Assembly: GCA_025455345.1 (NCBI GenBank)
Contig: JALOMS010000098.1
Span: 1-11,078 of the forward strand
Reading direction: 5' to 3'
From: Thermoflexibacter sp.
GTDB lineage: Bacteria; Bacteroidota; Bacteroidia; Cytophagales; Thermoflexibacteraceae
Length of the DNA stretch: 11,078 nucleotides
In this document: positions 5,944 to 11,078 of the stretch, piece after piece
Numbering within the stretch: the first letter of the stretch is position 1
Layout: the number at the start of each line of letters is the position of its first letter
Translations under genes and position numbers: made by a program
The notes under the pieces: model-generated
Told to the model about the DNA's origin: nothing
The model's input: only the letters and a program-made list of their open reading frames with translations
The model's database searches: none

Positions 5944-6342
5944 TTATTCTGATAGCTTTTGCTTTGTAATTTTTATTAAATAGTTTATTTGTTTTGGTAA
6001 ATCATTTAACTGTGAAAAAATATGCTTGTACTTATCCTCATCTATCAGTTTTCTAACTTTTGCTTTTTCATTCCAATCTAAACATTCTCTGGTTGAGGCT
6101 CTTGCAATAATGAAAAATCTGATTTTATCGGTTTTATGATGTCTGCCAAAACCTTCTGCAATATTTGCGGAAATACTATCTATCGCTCTCACAAACTGTT
6201 TTCCAAGTGTATCTTTGGAGAAGTTTTGCCACTCAACTACTAAGTTCCAAACATAATTACTCAAATGAAAAGCAATTTTATAAGCCTCTACATCATTCAG
6301 TTTGAGATATTTTTTTCCCTCATTTTCATTTTGGCTATTCAT
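5944..6342 (-). CDS. Four-helix-bundle protein, S23 / 23S rRNA intervening-sequence protein family
   Basis: The 132-residue product carries the hallmark block of the S23/IVP family (four helix bundle, often annotated TIGR02436-like): TLGKQFVRAIDSISANIAEG (45-64) with FGRHHK, then KIRFFIIARASTRECLDW (73-90). The expected helices run about 17-40, 46-64, 70-92 and 105-130. Members are encoded within some 23S rRNA intervening sequences and as free-standing genes; their role is not established. ATG at 6342 yields MNSQNENEGKKYLKLNDVEAYKIA, a normal lead-in. A/T-rich AACTATTTAAC-type repeats flank both ends, and the last ten codons have a near match at 4127-4159. It lies 40 nt after the 66-residue gene and may be cotranscribed with it. 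Confidence 0.85.
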   Translation of the reverse strand: MNSQNENEGKKYLKLNDVEAYKIAFHLSNYVWNLVVEWQNFSKDTLGKQFVRAIDSISANIAEGFGRHHKTDKIRFFIIARASTRECLDWNEKAKVRKLIDEDKYKHIFSQLNDLPKQINYLIKITKQKLSE

Positions 6343-6354
6343 AAAAAATGTATT

Positions 6355-6388
6355 TAAAACTATTTAGCTATTTAGCAAACAACTATTT
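6355..6388. repeat. AACTATTTAGC-type repeat upstream of the four-helix-bundle gene
   Basis: Here aactatttagctatttagc and caaacaactattt words fill the 40-nt spacer and reach the stop of the 66-residue gene. In orientation and wording they resemble the repeats at 4078-4128, 4305-4332 and 5910-5943, so the four-helix-bundle gene is bracketed by this repeat type. Confidence 0.55.
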
Positions 6389-6583
6389 GCTTTCAAAAGG
6401 GCTTTTTGTTGTGATTTCTCCATTTGGAAGTTCGTAAAACTTTTTCCCTTGATAAGAATACACATTAGGAATGCCTTTTTGTCTATTTTCCTCTTGCGCC
6501 TCTTTTACAGCCTTACTAAATAATTTGCTGTAACTTGAAGCAATTTGATAAATTTTTATATCATCTAAGTTTTTGACTTCCAT
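6383..6583 (-). CDS. Small conserved-looking protein of unknown function (66 residues)
   Basis: I do not recognise a named family with confidence. The 66-residue sequence has an N-terminal helical half (about 7-36, IKIYQIASSYSKLFSKAVKEAQEE, shown here in parts as IKIYQIASSYSKLF and SKAVKEAQEENRQKG). A compact C-terminal motif follows, GIPNVYSYQGKKFYELPNGE (37-56), then ITTKSPFE. The NVYSxxGKxxYELPNGxI pattern looks like a short beta hairpin and is well ordered for a real protein. Size and position next to the S23-type gene would suit a small accessory or antitoxin-like protein, but this is a guess. ATG at 6583 is preceded by an A-rich leader. The stop overlaps an AACTATTT-type repeat. Confidence 0.6.
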   Translation of the reverse strand: MEVKNLDDIKIYQIASSYSKLFSKAVKEAQEENRQKGIPNVYSYQGKKFYELPNGEITTKSPFESK

Positions 6584-6640
6584 TACTTTATATCTTTTAA
6601 AAAAATCTTGAAAAAGTCTTTCATTTTCACTTTCAAACTA

Positions 6641-6710
6641 CTGTTAGGGTCTGCGACCACTAACAGGGTAGGAAAACGCTAACAGTGGTTGAAAACCCTG
6701 TGAGTCGTTT
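6641..6710. repeat. CTGTTAG double hairpin downstream of the 151-residue gene
   Basis: The first hairpin pairs CTGTTAGGGTC (6641-6651) with GACCACTAACAG (6655-6666) around tgc, with one bulged base. The second, imperfect, pairs AAAACGCTAACAGTGGTT (6673-6690) with AACCCTGTGAGTCGTTTT (6694-6711) around a 3-nt loop. The pair begins right after the stop of the 151-residue gene and separates it from the 66-residue gene. Both halves share the CTAACAG word. It could end transcription or be another dispersed palindromic repeat; I cannot tell which. Confidence 0.6.
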
Positions 6711-6711
6711 T

Positions 6712-7167
6712 TCAACTCTCATTTTCTAACTGCTTGATTTCTTTTACTAATTCATCATATTTCAATGCTTTTAACCAAATTTTTGGTAATTCATTTGTAA
6801 GGAATTTTAATAAAAATTTGGTATCAAACCGTTTTACTTCCATAGCCTCAATATTCTTTCCTCCATATCCAAGTGTACTTTTAAGATATTTCCCCTCAAT
6901 TAATACCTTCAAATTTTCAAAATCTTGATTACCAAAATCATTTTTATAGCCAGGGAAAAGCATTATATCTGATTTTAAAAATTCCTCAAATCCACTATTA
7001 TTAAATCCTAATAATGCTTTTGTCAAACATATATAAAAGCGACCCTCTAAGTCATTTGGATTTTGATTTAATATCATTTCAAAATCACTCAAAGCATAAT
7101 GTCTTTGACTTTTATCTTTGCTTGCAAGTTTTGCTAAACCTGACCCTAAAAGTTCTTCTCTTGTCAT
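6712..7167 (-). CDS. Hypothetical protein, possible TPR-like helical region
   Basis: This 151-residue protein is not recognised. MTREELLGSGLAKLASKDKS starts a helical stretch, and YALSDFEMILNQNPNDLEGRFYICLTKALLG (24-54, read as YALSDFEMILNQNPND then LEGRFYICLTKALLG) has the spacing of a TPR-like helix pair ending in xNPND. The rest is charged and helical and ends KQLENES. There is no signal peptide or membrane segment. The coding DNA is clearly more A/T-rich than ftsW and murG on either side (roughly a quarter to a third G+C in the lines read, against about a half in parts of ftsA). This fits an acquired gene. It is bounded by palindromic repeats at 7241-7298 and 6641-6710. ATG at 7167 is the only good start. 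Confidence 0.65.
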   Translation of the reverse strand: MTREELLGSGLAKLASKDKSQRHYALSDFEMILNQNPNDLEGRFYICLTKALLGFNNSGFEEFLKSDIMLFPGYKNDFGNQDFENLKVLIEGKYLKSTLGYGGKNIEAMEVKRFDTKFLLKFLTNELPKIWLKALKYDELVKEIKQLENES

Positions 7168-7368
7168 TTTAGTATTAATATGATTAATCTTTTCGAATAT
7201 CAGATATTCAATATATTATATTCTATACTCACTCTTCATTCAACTCCTAACGGAGTTGCTACCACACGAATATTCTATTTTCTACCAATATTGAACTCCT
7301 ACGGAGTTTGTTATTTTACAACTATTTCAAACAACCTCAAACCATTTCAAACTTGTATTGAAAGTATT
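7168..7368. repeat. ftsW / hypothetical gene spacer with two GTA/GTTA-loop palindromes
   Basis: The spacer holds CAACTCC-taac-GGAGTTG (7241-7258) and AACTCC-tac-GGAGTT (7284-7298). Between them is the 18-mer TTTTCTACCAATATTGAA (7268-7285), also present exactly at 3246-3263. Near the ftsW stop the word tttcaaac repeats in an imperfect series (7325-7372). No ORF is supported. Confidence 0.75.
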
Positions 7369-8553
7369 TCAAACCCTCGCCACTCTCCCAGTATTACTTT
7401 TCTTAAACAACTTTTCCTTTGCACTTTGCAAAATTGGCTTGTACGTATTGCTACGACTCACGCTGATAATGATACCAATAGACGCACCTGTGAGGAGCAG
7501 AGAAGTACCACCCATGCTCACCAGAGGCAACTGCAAGCCCGTTACAGGCAGGATTCCCGTTGCTACGCCCATGTTTATCATTGCTTGAAAGACCACACTG
7601 AAACTTAGCCCTGCCGAGAGCAAGCCACCAAAGGCATTTTCACTTTCATTCACTGCTAACATTCCGCGATACAGGAGCGTAAGAAACAAGCCTATCACCA
7701 CCATTGCGCCCATAAAGCCATATTCTTCCACCAAAATCGCAAAAATAAAGTCCGAATACGGGTGCGGAAGGAAGTTGCGCTGATGACTTTGCCCTGGTCC
7801 CTTGCCCGCAAATCCGCCTGTGGCAATTGCTATGTAGGACTGCTCGGTTTGGAAAGGCAGGTGATTTGCGTCCAAGTACGAACTCATACGGCTTCTGACC
7901 GTACCGCCTCTCTGCCCTACTGCCAATGCCAATGCACCTACGATTATGCCTACTGCGACCATGCCTGCCAAGTATCTCAAAGGCATTCTGCCGATGAACA
8001 TGATGAGCATACACGTCAAAAAGAGAATCGCTGCACCTGAAAAATCGCTTAGTGCGATTAGTCCGCAAATTAATCCACACCAAAACAAAATTGGAATCAA
8101 GGTTTTCTCTATGTTCCTGATATTCTGCTGACGCTTGGAAAGCATACTTGCCACATTCGCTATCAGTGCCAACTTTGCCAAGTCCGCAGGTTGGAACGTA
8201 TGATTGATGTAAGGTATTGTAAGCCAACGAGTTGCTTCATTGAGCGTGGTGCCGTAACCCCAAGTGAAAATGAGCAAAGGCACTGAAAACAGCAATGCCA
8301 AACGCGACAGCTTTGAGAAATATTTGTAATCAATCTTGTGGCAAAACCACATCACTACAAAGCTCAACACAAACAAGAGTGAATGTTTGAGTAAGTAACT
8401 TTCGTTTTCCTTTCCGTACTTGAAGGCAAGCGTACCTGTGGCACTGTAAACCAGCAAGATACTGATGAGTGCCAAGATGAACACTACTCCCCAAATAATC
8501 GGGTCGCCTTCTAACAGTTTGCGCTCTTTTAAACTAATTCCTTCTGTTTTCAT
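7369..8553 (-). CDS. ftsW: FtsW, SEDS-family septal peptidoglycan polymerase
   Basis: FtsW is the SEDS glycosyltransferase that, with its cognate class B PBP, polymerises lipid II at the division septum. The 394-residue protein has about ten membrane helices. Landmarks are FQPADLAKLALI (120-131), the long extracytoplasmic loop GGFAGKGPGQSHQRN (246-260) with LPHPYSDFIFAILVEEYG (262-279), and MGVATGILPVTGLQLPLVSM (328-347) with GGTSLL. D268 in SDFIF corresponds by motif to the Asp essential for polymerase activity in RodA/FtsW proteins. FtsW rather than RodA is chosen for its dcw position between mraY and murG. ATG at 8553 lies 7 nt after a G-run element on the coding strand (8561-8593). The gene murD, which usually separates mraY and ftsW, is absent here. 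Confidence 0.93.
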   Translation of the reverse strand: MKTEGISLKERKLLEGDPIIWGVVFILALISILLVYSATGTLAFKYGKENESYLLKHSLLFVLSFVVMWFCHKIDYKYFSKLSRLALLFSVPLLIFTWGYGTTLNEATRWLTIPYINHTFQPADLAKLALIANVASMLSKRQQNIRNIEKTLIPILFWCGLICGLIALSDFSGAAILFLTCMLIMFIGRMPLRYLAGMVAVGIIVGALALAVGQRGGTVRSRMSSYLDANHLPFQTEQSYIAIATGGFAGKGPGQSHQRNFLPHPYSDFIFAILVEEYGFMGAMVVIGLFLTLLYRGMLAVNESENAFGGLLSAGLSFSVVFQAMINMGVATGILPVTGLQLPLVSMGGTSLLLTGASIGIIISVSRSNTYKPILQSAKEKLFKKSNTGRVARV

Positions 8554-8560
8554 ATTTTTA

Positions 8561-8593
8561 GCCCCACCCCAGCCCTCCCCAAAGGAGAGGGAG
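8561..8593. repeat. Half copy of the GCCCCACCC element, immediately upstream of ftsW
   Basis: The sequence matches the left half of the element at 2204-2277 (GCCCCACCCC, AGCCCTCCCC, AAAGGAGAGG, GAG) but lacks the right half with GGGTGGGGC. On the coding (minus) strand it carries four G-runs of 4, 3, 4 and 4 between 8580 and 8562, ending 7 nt (TAAAAAT) before the ftsW ATG. It thus occupies the ribosome-landing region. The GGAGG within it is too far from the start codon for a standard Shine-Dalgarno site. Confidence 0.8.
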
Positions 8594-8626
8594 TTAGAAT
8601 AATTTGATTATTTTTTATTTTGTTTC

Positions 8627-8704
8627 ACCACTAAGACACGAAGGCACTAAGATTTTTATTTCATGTATTTTTCAAATTCCTTCGTGTCTATGTGTCTTAG
8701 TGGT
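8627..8704. repeat. Long hairpin of 8-bp RCACKAAG-like units (copy 2), mraY / ftsW spacer
   Basis: Arms at 8627-8651 and 8680-8704 enclose a 28-nt A/T-rich loop. The left arm units are CCACTAAG, ACACGAAG and GCACTAAG; the right arm, reversed, reads CCACTAAG, ACACATAG, ACACGAAG. It starts 12 nt past the mraY stop, as copy 1 (5414-5483) starts just past the HD-gene stop. Loop sequences differ between copies while arms are conserved, so the arms define the element. Confidence 0.85.
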
Positions 8705-8716
8705 TTCAAATTGTAT

Positions 8717-9931
8717 TTATCTAATTTTCAAACTGACCAAGCAAAAAATTGCCAGCATGATTCCCACTATCCAAAACCGTGTAACTATCTTTACCTCATG
8801 GATTTGCTTCTTCTGAAAATGATGGTGAAGCGGCGACATCAAAAATATCCTTCTCCCTTCTCCATATTTCTTTTTTGTATATTTGAAATAGCCAACCTGA
8901 ATCATTACGGATAGGTTTTCCACCAAAAATATCCCACAAAGTACAGGAATCAACACTTCTTTTCGCACCATAATCGCCAAAGTTGCTATCAATGCGCCCA
9001 AAGTGAGGCTACCCGTATCGCCCATGAAAACTTGGGCAGGATAGGAGTTGTACCACAAGAAACCTATGCAGGCTCCCACAAAAACAGTAGCGAAAATTGC
9101 CAATTCGCCTGTATGAGGTATAAACATGACATTCAAGTAATTAGCAAAAATAGCATTGCCCGAAACGTAAGCGAAAACCGCCAAGACTATCCCAATAATT
9201 GCCGAAGTACCCGCCGCCAGTCCGTCCAATCCGTCCGTAATATTTGCACCATTGGAAACGGCGGTAATTAAAAAAATCACAAAGGGAATATAAATCACCC
9301 AAGTCCATTCGCTATCTAAGAAAAATACCAAATCGTGGTAATCAAATTCATTGGATTTGAAAAAAGGAATCGTAGTAATAGTGGACTTAATGTCCTGATA
9401 ACTATTGGTTTGCAAAAGTTCTACTACATTATTGGTCTTGCTTTTGTCAAACTGACGCACTACCACATTATCGTTTACGTACAAGGTTATGCCTACCACC
9501 AAACCCAACAACACCTGTCCTATAATCTTAAATCTTCCTTTTAATCCTTCTTTGTCTTTCTTAAAAACTTTGATATAATCATCTACAAAACCTATGAATC
9601 CTGCAAAGAGTAACGTAATGATTAACAGCACTATATACACATTCGTAATTCTGGTAAAGAGCAAAGTAGGAATCAAAATCGCGATGATGATGATGACTCC
9701 ACCCATCGTAGGTGTTCCCTTTTTTTGCATTTGTCCTTCCAAACCCAAGTCCCTCACTATCTCGCCAATCTGCTGTTTTTGCAGGTAATTGATGATTCTG
9801 CGCCCGTACACCGCCACAATGAGCAGGGAAAGCACAGCCGCCATGCCCGCCCGAAAGCTGATGTATTGGAACAAGCCCGCCCCTGGCAGGTCAAATCGCT
9901 CGTCTAAATATTGAAATAAGTAGTAAAGCAC
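8717..9931 (-). CDS. mraY: MraY, phospho-N-acetylmuramoyl-pentapeptide transferase
   Basis: MraY transfers phospho-MurNAc-pentapeptide to undecaprenyl phosphate in the inner membrane, making lipid I. The 404-residue protein shows KKGTPTMGG (70-78), the metal-binding GFVDDYIKV (114-122, with D117 and D118), NGANITDGLDGLAAG (227-241), FMGDTGSLTLG (302-312, D305) and FLMSPLHHHF (363-372). All are classic MraY motifs. About ten membrane helices are evident. Residues about 155-210 form a hydrophilic extension between helices, which explains the length above the 360-residue enterobacterial form and is usual for this phylum. The start is GTG at 9931-9929, giving MLYYLFQYLDERFD. It follows unrelated genes on the right instead of murE, unless those lie beyond the window. 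Confidence 0.97.
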   Translation of the reverse strand: MLYYLFQYLDERFDLPGAGLFQYISFRAGMAAVLSLLIVAVYGRRIINYLQKQQIGEIVRDLGLEGQMQKKGTPTMGGVIIIIAILIPTLLFTRITNVYIVLLIITLLFAGFIGFVDDYIKVFKKDKEGLKGRFKIIGQVLLGLVVGITLYVNDNVVVRQFDKSKTNNVVELLQTNSYQDIKSTITTIPFFKSNEFDYHDLVFFLDSEWTWVIYIPFVIFLITAVSNGANITDGLDGLAAGTSAIIGIVLAVFAYVSGNAIFANYLNVMFIPHTGELAIFATVFVGACIGFLWYNSYPAQVFMGDTGSLTLGALIATLAIMVRKEVLIPVLCGIFLVENLSVMIQVGYFKYTKKKYGEGRRIFLMSPLHHHFQKKQIHEVKIVTRFWIVGIMLAIFCLVSLKIR

Positions 9932-9942
9932 TGTTTTTCGTT

Positions 9943-10022
9943 AGTTATGAGTTTTGAGTTATAAGTGATGAGTTTTTTATTTCTCATTCCAGATTTCTAA
10001 TTTTGTATTTCATTCCAGATTT
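9943..10022. repeat. Repeats in the mraY leader: TTATGAGT-type block and 13-bp direct repeat
   Basis: The 90-nt spacer before mraY holds gttatgagttttgagttataagtgatgag-like sequence (9943-9973), akin to the ftsZ leader repeat. The exact 13-mer TCATTCCAGATTT occurs twice, at 9984-9996 and 10010-10022, 26 nt apart. The second copy touches the stop codon of the 96-residue gene. I see no clear promoter for mraY. Confidence 0.7.
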
Positions 10023-10312
10023 TATTGCTCTTCAATAAATCTCTCAAAAAGTTCGTCCCAAGAATTGCATTTTTCAAAGTAAGGGAGCAAAGCCTGAAAC
10101 AATAAAATTCTTTTCTCACTTGTACGTAACTTATTGAAATTGATATACTTTATATTCTCTTTGAACTCTTCGTAAGGGTATCTTAGAATGTCTGGAAACC
10201 ATGCGTATTCTAAGATTCGCTGTACTCTGAACTTGGGACTGTCATCTATGGTATAATCCCAAAAATATGGTTTAAAATAATCTTTTTGTTCTTCTGTTAG
10301 CACCAATCGCAT
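10022..10312 (-). CDS. Small protein of unknown function (96 residues), coupled to the upstream gene
   Basis: The family is not firmly recognised. The protein is acidic and aromatic: YFKPYFWDYTIDDSPKFRVQ (12-31), then RILEYAWFPDILRYPYEEF (32-50). The FWDYxIDxxxxxxxxxRILEYA layout recalls short Bacteroidota antitoxin-like domains with an FWD...I..RVLEYG motif (DUF6922-like), which is a tentative reading. Its ATG (10312-10310) lies inside the upstream gene, overlapping it by 16 nt in another frame, so translational coupling and a functional link with that gene are likely. The coding DNA is A/T-rich compared with mraY. It occupies the place where murE or another dcw gene would be expected upstream of mraY. 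Confidence 0.65.
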   Translation of the reverse strand: MRLVLTEEQKDYFKPYFWDYTIDDSPKFRVQRILEYAWFPDILRYPYEEFKENIKYINFNKLRTSEKRILLFQALLPYFEKCNSWDELFERFIEEQ

Positions 10313-11078
10313 TTTTTAAAAGCATTGATAATTTCATTCACAAAATTTTCTTTGTTATATTTATCTTTTAAAGAATCTGGTCGTCTTGTAACTACAAATT
10401 TTATATTTTGATACTCAAAAGACCTTGTAATAATATCGTTGTCTTTACAGTGATTCATTTCTTCATGCTTAATATTTAAAAAATTATGGTAAAATCTCCA
10501 TCCCCAATCATTATTTCTTCTCCCCATAACCATTAGCACATAACAAGGTTTTAGTATTTCTATTTCCATTTTTAATAGTTCAAACATTGCTTTTTCTTGA
10601 ATTTCTATCTCCTTAGGATTTACTGTCCTTACCACCTTTTTATCATTCTCATTTTTTTGAGGAGAAATTTTATAGATATTAGTCCAAATAATATTCTTCA
10701 CCCAACCTTCATTGTCTTTTAAATCAAGTAACTTTTGAGTTACACTTTTTGTAACTGCCCAAAACCTTGATGTACTCCCATTAAAGGTATCTTTGTCTGT
10801 TTTTCCCTTCCAGTTCAGAGGAAAATCGTTGTATTCTGACCTGCATTTGCTTCTTTTAAGTGCTTCTTTCTCTTTGCCCTTTTCTATTATACAAGCATTA
10901 TCCCACCCATTCAAACATCTACCTATTACCATGATTTTGTGTTTACTTTCTGAATAATTTTTTCCTATCTGCGGGTAAAACAATACATATTTTTTATCCT
11001 CAAACAAACTGTGTTCGGTAAATTCTCTGACTGCATTTTCTAATGCTAAATCATACTCTACCCATAATTTTATCGTTT
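10297..11078 (-). CDS. Uracil-DNA-glycosylase-fold-like protein, 5' end beyond window
   Basis: The reading frame is open from the stop at 10297 to the window edge (259 codons visible). A TTG at 11007 can be taken as a start but is probably internal, because sense sequence (KLWVEYDLALENAVREFTEH) continues upstream of it. Motif order resembles the UDG superfamily: IMVIGRCLNGW (residues 48-58 of the visible part) at the first strand, NIIWTNIYKISP (128-139) like the xTNxxKxxP segment, KPCYVLMVMG (176-185) like the kPxxIxxxG strand, and VVTRRPDSL (228-236) where the family has HPS. The catalytic residues are not conserved enough to claim glycosylase activity; the SMUG/UDG-like fold is inference only. 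It overlaps the 96-residue gene and is A/T-rich. It could be an uncharacterised nucleic-acid-related protein. Confidence 0.55.
   Translation of the reverse strand, partial: TIKLWVEYDLALENAVREFTEHSLFEDKKYVLFYPQIGKNYSESKHKIMVIGRCLNGWDNACIIEKGKEKEALKRSKCRSEYNDFPLNWKGKTDKDTFNGSTSRFWAVTKSVTQKLLDLKDNEGWVKNIIWTNIYKISPQKNENDKKVVRTVNPKEIEIQEKAMFELLKMEIEILKPCYVLMVMGRRNNDWGWRFYHNFLNIKHEEMNHCKDNDIITRSFEYQNIKFVVTRRPDSLKDKYNKENFVNEIINAFKKCDWC

Noticed and set aside
5944..6342. S23-type gene as evidence of a nearby 23S rRNA intervening sequence
   Set aside because: No 23S rRNA sequence is present in the window; free-standing members of the family are common in this phylum.
7646..8227. 193-codon minus-strand frame inside ftsW
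   Set aside because: It is a shifted-frame shadow of ftsW, with no membrane pattern or motifs; the ftsW frame carries all SEDS landmarks.
8561..8593. GGAGG in the half element as the ftsW Shine-Dalgarno site
   Set aside because: The GGAGG lies more than 15 nt from the ATG and belongs to a dispersed repeat; Bacteroidota rarely rely on Shine-Dalgarno pairing.
11005..11007. TTG as the start of the UDG-fold-like gene
   Set aside because: The frame remains open with sensible sequence to the window edge, so the true start is probably outside the window.

Overview
The window is a stretch of a Bacteroidota chromosome, carrying a division and cell wall (dcw) cluster read entirely on the minus strand. 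The lineage call rests on several features: Bacteroidota-type FtsQ and a MraY of about 400 residues with a large inter-helix insertion; A-rich leaders without clear Shine-Dalgarno sites; an S23/four-helix-bundle gene; and abundant short intergenic palindromes. A Cytophagales-like member is plausible but cannot be fixed from this sequence.

Transcription runs from high to low coordinates. From right to left there is a 5'-truncated gene with a possible uracil-DNA-glycosylase fold (10297-11078) overlapping a small unknown gene (10022-10312). Next come mraY (8717-9931, GTG start) and ftsW (7369-8553). A block of four non-dcw genes follows: an unknown with a possible TPR-like helical region, a 66-residue unknown, an S23-type four-helix-bundle protein, and a RelA/SpoT-type HD hydrolase. 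Then come murG (4307-5398), an arginyl-tRNA-protein-transferase-like gene (3319-4074), ftsQ, ftsA and the first 210 codons of ftsZ, which is cut by the left window edge.

The core genes work together. MraY and MurG make lipid I and lipid II, FtsW polymerises lipid II at the septum, FtsQ links the periplasmic divisome, and FtsA anchors FtsZ to the membrane. Compared with the usual Bacteroidota order mraY-murD-ftsW-murG-murC-ftsQ-ftsA-ftsZ, both murD and murC are absent from their expected places. Every departure from that order coincides with dispersed intergenic repeats. The dcw genes are also unusually far apart (88-274 nt gaps beside most of them).

The most interesting layer is between the genes. 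I see at least six repeat types: (1) long hairpins with arms built of 8-bp RCACKAAG-like units, two copies; (2) G/C-rich GCCCCACCC elements with G-quadruplex potential, two copies, one ending 7 nt before the ftsW start; (3) a set of palindromes whose stems all differ but whose loop is nearly always GTA or GTTA (or the complement); (4) TTATGAGT-like A/T-rich repeats; (5) AACTATTTAAC-like repeats; (6) a CTGTTAG hairpin pair. One intergenic site also holds what looks like the last ten codons and stop of a second S23-type gene. No gap exceeds 300 bp. I see no tRNA, rRNA, CRISPR array or transposase.
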